Shown here: positions 14,876 to 17,280 of the stretch, in pieces
Layout of the letters: every line of letters starts with the position of its first letter
Numbering within the stretch: the stretch's first letter is position 1
Assembly (NCBI GenBank): GCA_028681035.1
Contig: JAQUJJ010000076.1
Location: 1-17,280, forward strand
Length of the DNA stretch: 17,280 nt
From: Candidatus Cloacimonadota bacterium
GTDB taxonomy: Bacteria > Cloacimonadota > Cloacimonadia > Cloacimonadales > Cloacimonadaceae
Direction of reading: 5' to 3'
The notes under the pieces: model-generated
Seen by the model: the letters and a program-made list of their open reading frames with translations, nothing else
Told to the model about the DNA's origin: nothing
Databases searched by the model: none
Translations under genes and position numbers: made by a program

Positions 14876-14987
14876 ACCTCTCAACCTCTCGACCTCTCGA
14901 CCTCTCGACCTCTCAACCTCTCAACCTCTCAACCTCTCAACCTCTCAACCTCTCAACCTCTCGACCTCTCGACCTCTCGACTTCTCG
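14876..14987 (+). repeat. 8-bp microsatellite ACCTCTCR, 14 units
   Basis: Thirteen units of ACCTCTCA or ACCTCTCG plus a final ACTTCTCG, with less regular copies before it (from about 14851). The A/G variants come in blocks: A, GGG, AAAAAA, GGG, then G in the last unit. It lies beyond the 3' end of the DUF4287/DUF5655 gene. Frames across it are not genes: an 8-bp period only gives a repeating 8-residue peptide. Confidence 0.9.
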
Positions 14988-15025
14988 ACTTACTGAACCA
15001 TGCAACTCAACCTGCCACTATGTTT

Positions 15026-15057
15026 CACTCTTCCACTCTTCCACCCTTCCACTATCT
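15026..15057 (+). repeat. 8-bp microsatellite CACTCTTC
   Basis: Four units (CACTCTTC twice, CACCCTTC, and a decayed CACTATCT). The array overlaps the stop codon end of the DUF4287/DUF5655 gene (15052). Confidence 0.65.
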
Positions 15058-15618
15058 ATCTTTATCATAAGCCAATTTCAGCCAGTCTATCACCTCTTTA
15101 GTAATATCTTCAACTGTGCCGAGCTTGATGCGGTGAGTGCACATACCTGGGGTTGGAAGCGTTTCCAGAACACCACGCGGTTCCTGATCTTTTAGCTTTA
15201 AAGCTATATCAAAACGGATTTTAGATGCAGGAGTTAGCATCGCAAACTGGGTATTTCTGCTAAGGCTAACATATGATTGTTTGGGTGCAATCTCCACGTC
15301 ATCGCCAAACTTACGCAGGATTCCTATCAGTTTATCGTAAATAGGTTTCAGCTCTTCTTTGCCGAAATACTGTTTTTCAATAAGTTGTTCTGCTGTATCA
15401 GGCGAACCTTCCTTTGCAATCTTGGCATGGTATATTAGTAGCCCTGCATAGCCTTGCCCAATGCCAAATTCTTTCCTCAGGTAAGTAACCTTGTCGCTTG
15501 TCCTCGTAAAGGGCTGTTTGTTGATAATTGCCACCCATTCTTCCAGAGGCTTACCGGTTTTTTCTAGCAGGTTTCTTAACATGCCCGCCCAAACTTTTTC
15601 ATTATTCTTTTCACTCAT
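15052..15618 (-). CDS. DUF4287 plus DUF5655 domain protein
   Basis: A 188-residue cytoplasmic protein of unknown function with two recognisable parts. Residues about 8-68 match DUF4287 (WAGMLRNLLEKTGKPLEEWVAII, then VTYLRKEFGIGQGYAGLLIYHAK). Residues about 84-185 match DUF5655 (LKPIYDKLIGILRKFGDDVEIAPKQSYVSLSRNTQFAML, then RFDIALKL, and a closing TVEDITKEVIDWLKLAYDK). This pairing is a common architecture; DUF5655 is a small alpha/beta domain sometimes found with nuclease or DNA-processing proteins, but no activity is established. The start ATG at 15616-15618 follows AAGGGATAG. A TTGACA hexamer lies 70 nt upstream. No operon partner is visible, and repeats lie on both sides. Confidence 0.85.
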   Translation of the reverse strand: MSEKNNEKVWAGMLRNLLEKTGKPLEEWVAIINKQPFTRTSDKVTYLRKEFGIGQGYAGLLIYHAKIAKEGSPDTAEQLIEKQYFGKEELKPIYDKLIGILRKFGDDVEIAPKQSYVSLSRNTQFAMLTPASKIRFDIALKLKDQEPRGVLETLPTPGMCTHRIKLGTVEDITKEVIDWLKLAYDKDR

Positions 15619-15687
15619 TTCTCTATCCCTTTTTAGTTACGTTGTTTTATTTCACATACAAACCCAGGATTGTTAAGTGCATATATT

Positions 15688-15693
15688 TGTCAA
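15688..15693 (-). promoter_or_regulatory. Putative -35 hexamer of the DUF4287/DUF5655 gene
   Basis: TTGACA followed by AATATATG on the minus strand, 70 nt before the start codon and just outside the MITE-like element. No standard -10 is seen. Confidence 0.35.
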
Positions 15694-15696
15694 TAC

Positions 15697-15952
15697 ATCT
15701 GCGTGAACAGGCATCCCCCCAAAAATTAATAGTTACACGGATGAGACGGATAGAGCGGATTTGCACGGATTCTTTTAGAGAAATCTGTAATATTCTAACA
15801 GATTATTTGCTAATTCATCGATTATAGTTTGTACCCTTTGTTATGATATCCGTGTTAATCCGTTTAATCTGCTAAATCCGTGTTCCTATTCAATCAATTT
15901 TACTCCAAATATTGCTTTTTTAAAAAATGGGGGGATGCCTGATCTGCGTGAA
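15697..15952. mobile_element. MITE-like non-coding insertion with terminal inverted repeats and flanking direct repeats
   Basis: Perfect 14-bp terminal inverted repeats, CAGGCATCCCCCCA (15708-15721) and TGGGGGGATGCCTG (15928-15941), are directly flanked by an 11-bp direct repeat ATCTGCGTGAA (15697-15707 and 15942-15952), as a target-site duplication would be. Inside, segments 15735-15771 and 15848-15884 are inverted relatives (about 70% matching) built of CACGGAT/GCGGAT words, so the 234-bp unit can fold on itself. There is no coding capacity, so movement would need a transposase elsewhere. Caution: ATCTGCGTGAA resembles the internal CGGAT-type words. Confidence 0.6.
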
Positions 15953-15987
15953 TTGCCATTCGCAACCTGTTTAAAAACAAGTTCCTC

Positions 15988-16064
15988 CCTTGCTGCACTC
16001 TCAGCTAAACGCCTCGTAAACCCGAGGTGATTCCCACGTCGCCACGTGGGGGTCACATGGGAAT
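15988..16064 (-). repeat. Hairpin-plus-tail dispersed repeat, copy 2 (inverted)
   Basis: The reverse complement aligns with 4070-4144: the same GATTCCCA/TGGGAATC outer hairpin, the second small hairpin now CCTCG/CGAGG (16012-16016 with 16023-16027), and the tail ending in GCAGCAAGG. The small hairpin changed bases on both arms relative to copy 1 but still pairs. The next element, on the right, is hairpin cluster C, the same neighbour as copy 1 has. Confidence 0.65.
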
Positions 16065-16106
16065 CTCCTCCGCACAACCACTGCTTGCTGGAAGGACTAC
16101 CGTAGT

Positions 16107-16196
16107 TATAGGCGTCTCGTCTATACAAGTAAAGCTGGTATCTGCCTGCGGGGCAAGCGAGACGCTTACCTGTCCAGTATAGACGAGTCGCCTATA
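16107..16196 (-). repeat. Cluster of three short hairpins (cluster C)
   Basis: TATAGGCG-TCT-CGTCTATA (16107-16125, one G-T pair), AAGCG-AGA-CGCTT (16155-16167) and TATAGACG-AGT-CGCCTATA (16178-16196, one mismatch as DNA, G-T on the other strand). They belong to the same TCT/AGA-centred family as clusters A and B and end about 45 bp before the purS promoter. Confidence 0.75.
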
Positions 16197-16239
16197 ATTC
16201 CGATGTTTGGCTACAAAATAAACAAAAGTATTGACTAAA

Positions 16240-16268
16240 TTGGCAAGCTTAAAGAGTGTGGCTATACG
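16240..16268 (+). promoter_or_regulatory. Probable sigma-70-type promoter of purS-purQ
   Basis: -35 TTGGCA (16240-16245), a 17-nt spacer, and -10 TATACG (16263-16268), 24 nt before the purS ATG. An overlapping TTGACT (16231-16236) has poorer spacing. No purine riboswitch-like structure is visible in the short leader. Confidence 0.5.
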
Positions 16269-16292
16269 TGAAGTAATATCATAGGAATTAGG

Positions 16293-16544
16293 ATGTTAAA
16301 AGCAAAAATCTTTGTTCAGCTCAAAGCCAGCGTGCTTGATCCTCAAGGCAAAGCGGTAACTAATTCACTGCATCATTTGGGGTTTGAAAACGTGTTGGAG
16401 ACAAGAATCAGCAAGTATATTGAGATAACTTTTACCTCAAACGATGAGACAGAAGTGCGCAAACAAGTGGAACAGATTTGTGATAGCTTGCTTGCCAACC
16501 CCAACACCGAAACTTATCACTACCAGTTTGAGACAGTGGAGTAA
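16293..16544 (+). CDS. purS: PurS subunit of phosphoribosylformylglycinamidine synthase
   Basis: An 83-residue protein of standard PurS length. It is the small scaffold subunit that joins PurQ (glutaminase) and PurL (synthetase) in the fourth step of purine synthesis, FGAR to FGAM, in the cytoplasm. The sequence shows the expected beta-alpha-beta pattern: KAKIFVQLKASVLDPQGKAVTNSLHHLGF (the VLDPQGKAV segment is the family signature), then the strand KYIEITF and a helix with QVEQICDSLLANPNTETY. The start ATG at 16293 follows AGGA at 6 nt. purQ follows after 5 bp, so the two form an operon; purL is not adjacent within the window. Confidence 0.97.
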   Translation: MLKAKIFVQLKASVLDPQGKAVTNSLHHLGFENVLETRISKYIEITFTSNDETEVRKQVEQICDSLLANPNTETYHYQFETVE

Positions 16545-16549
16545 ATGCT

Positions 16550-17245
16550 TTGCGGGTTAGCGTAATTACGTTTCCTGGTTCCAATTGCGATCATGATGCC
16601 TACAGCGTGTTTGCCTCCCGTGGACACGAAGCCAAGCTTATCTGGCATAAGGATACTGATCTTGAAAAGCCAGATCTGGTAATCTTGCCGGGTGGTTTCT
16701 CCTATGGAGATTACTTGCGCTGCGGTGCATTGGCAAGGTTCTCGCCAATCGTTAAGGAAGTGATAAGCTTTGCCCAAAAAGGCGGACTGGTGATGGGAAT
16801 ATGCAATGGATTCCAGATACTTACCGAAACAGGTTTATTGTCAGGAACTCTGCTAATGAACGAATCCCTGTCCTTCATCTGTAAGCATCAGTTTGTACGC
16901 GTGGAAAGCTCGGAAAGCCCCTTTACAAAAGATATAAAGACTGGAACGGTGCTGGATATCCCAATCGCCCACAAGGAAGGGAATTACTTCGTGGATTCCG
17001 ATGGCTTGCAGGCACTTGAAGATAATAACCAGATACTATTTAAATACTGTGATGGACAAGGACAAACCACGAAAGAGAGTAATCCCAATGGTTCTTTGCA
17101 GAACATTGCCGGGATTTGCAATAAAACACGTAACATATTGGGCATGATGCCCCATCCGGAGCGTTCGGCTACGGATACAGTCGTCAGTCAGGACGGCAGG
17201 CGGATATTTGAAGCTTTGGAAAGCTATTACAGCGCCCTTGCTTGA
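16550..17245 (+). CDS. purQ: PurQ glutaminase subunit of phosphoribosylformylglycinamidine synthase
   Basis: A 231-residue class I glutamine amidotransferase that releases ammonia from glutamine for PurL in FGAM formation. Motifs: FPGSNCDHD (8-16), LPGGFSYGDYLRCGALAR (46-63, PurQ signature and oxyanion region), the nucleophile C85 in GICNGFQIL, IAHKEGNYF (139-147), and the catalytic pair H202/E204 in GMMPHPERS. The set is complete, so it should be active. The start is TTG at 16550, 8 nt after GGAG (16538-16541) inside the end of purS; the nearby ATG at 16545 is out of frame and stops after six codons. It lies 5 bp after purS and overlaps the frame of the next gene by 8 bp. Confidence 0.97.
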   Translation: MRVSVITFPGSNCDHDAYSVFASRGHEAKLIWHKDTDLEKPDLVILPGGFSYGDYLRCGALARFSPIVKEVISFAQKGGLVMGICNGFQILTETGLLSGTLLMNESLSFICKHQFVRVESSESPFTKDIKTGTVLDIPIAHKEGNYFVDSDGLQALEDNNQILFKYCDGQGQTTKESNPNGSLQNIAGICNKTRNILGMMPHPERSATDTVVSQDGRRIFEALESYYSALA

Positions 17246-17280
17246 TACCATAATCCCACCTGCATGTTTGGTATGCGGAG
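17238..17280 (+). CDS. ComF-like protein, start only (cut by window edge)
   Basis: A plus frame overlapping the end of purQ reads LLDTIIPPACLVCG from TTG at 17238 to the right edge. The pattern of a short hydrophobic start, PPxC and LVCG matches the N-terminal zinc-ribbon half-site of ComF-family phosphoribosyltransferases. Only about 14 residues are visible. The start codon is uncertain, and the call depends on the remainder outside the window. Confidence 0.45.
   Translation, partial: MLDTIIPPACLVCG

Noticed and set aside
14666..15070. 134-codon plus-strand frame rich in L, S, T, P repeats
   Set aside because: It reads through a hairpin cluster and an 8-bp microsatellite and ends inside the DUF4287/DUF5655 gene; no coding character.
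15886..16128. 80-codon minus-strand frame
   Set aside because: It spans the end of the MITE-like unit and the hairpin-plus-tail repeat; the peptide is the translation of repeats.

Overview
The window looks like a chromosomal segment of a Gram-negative, diderm bacterium of the FCB group. Its gene content (a TonB-dependent receptor carrying a carboxypeptidase-like N-terminal domain paired with a DUF4249-type lipoprotein, an AddAB pair without iron-sulfur cysteines, separate purS and purQ) fits that group. Clear Shine-Dalgarno sequences, many TTG/GTG starts and TTGACA-type upstream hexamers argue against typical Bacteroidetes. From recall only, the many short GGCGTCTCGCC-like hairpins suggest Candidatus Cloacimonadota; this is an inference and was not checked.

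Left part, 1-3475, minus strand: a defence/mobile-type region. It holds the N-terminal 354 residues of a Swt1-type HEPN domain fused to a SNF2-family helicase (running off the left edge), and a three-gene operon upstream of it: a DUF1016/YhcG PD-(D/E)XK nuclease, a 54-residue basic protein overlapping its stop codon by 4 bp, and a DUF6508-like protein. Two related promoter-like segments (1450-1494 and 3530-3575) lie upstream of the two groups.

Region 3476-4533 has no gene but is full of structure: a 31-bp direct repeat, two long inverted repeats, a paired-hairpin repeat also found at 1671-1756, a cluster of short hairpins and an exact 76-bp tandem repeat. Then comes a minus-strand C_GCAxxG_C_C family gene (4534-4977).

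Core, 5160-14590: a plus-strand addB-addA pair (overlapping, addA with a TTG start set by a strong Shine-Dalgarno) for double-strand break processing, convergent with a minus-strand TonB receptor/lipoprotein operon.

Right part, 14603-17280: 8-bp microsatellites, a second hairpin cluster, a DUF4287/DUF5655 gene, a roughly 234-bp MITE-like insertion with 14-bp terminal inverted repeats and 11-bp flanking direct repeats, a third hairpin cluster, and then a plus-strand purS-purQ operon. purQ appears to overlap the start of a ComF-like gene cut by the right edge.

The most unusual signals are the hairpin families. Their arms change sequence from copy to copy while remaining complementary, around a nearly constant TCT/AGA centre. 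The HEPN-helicase/nuclease island is the second point of interest.
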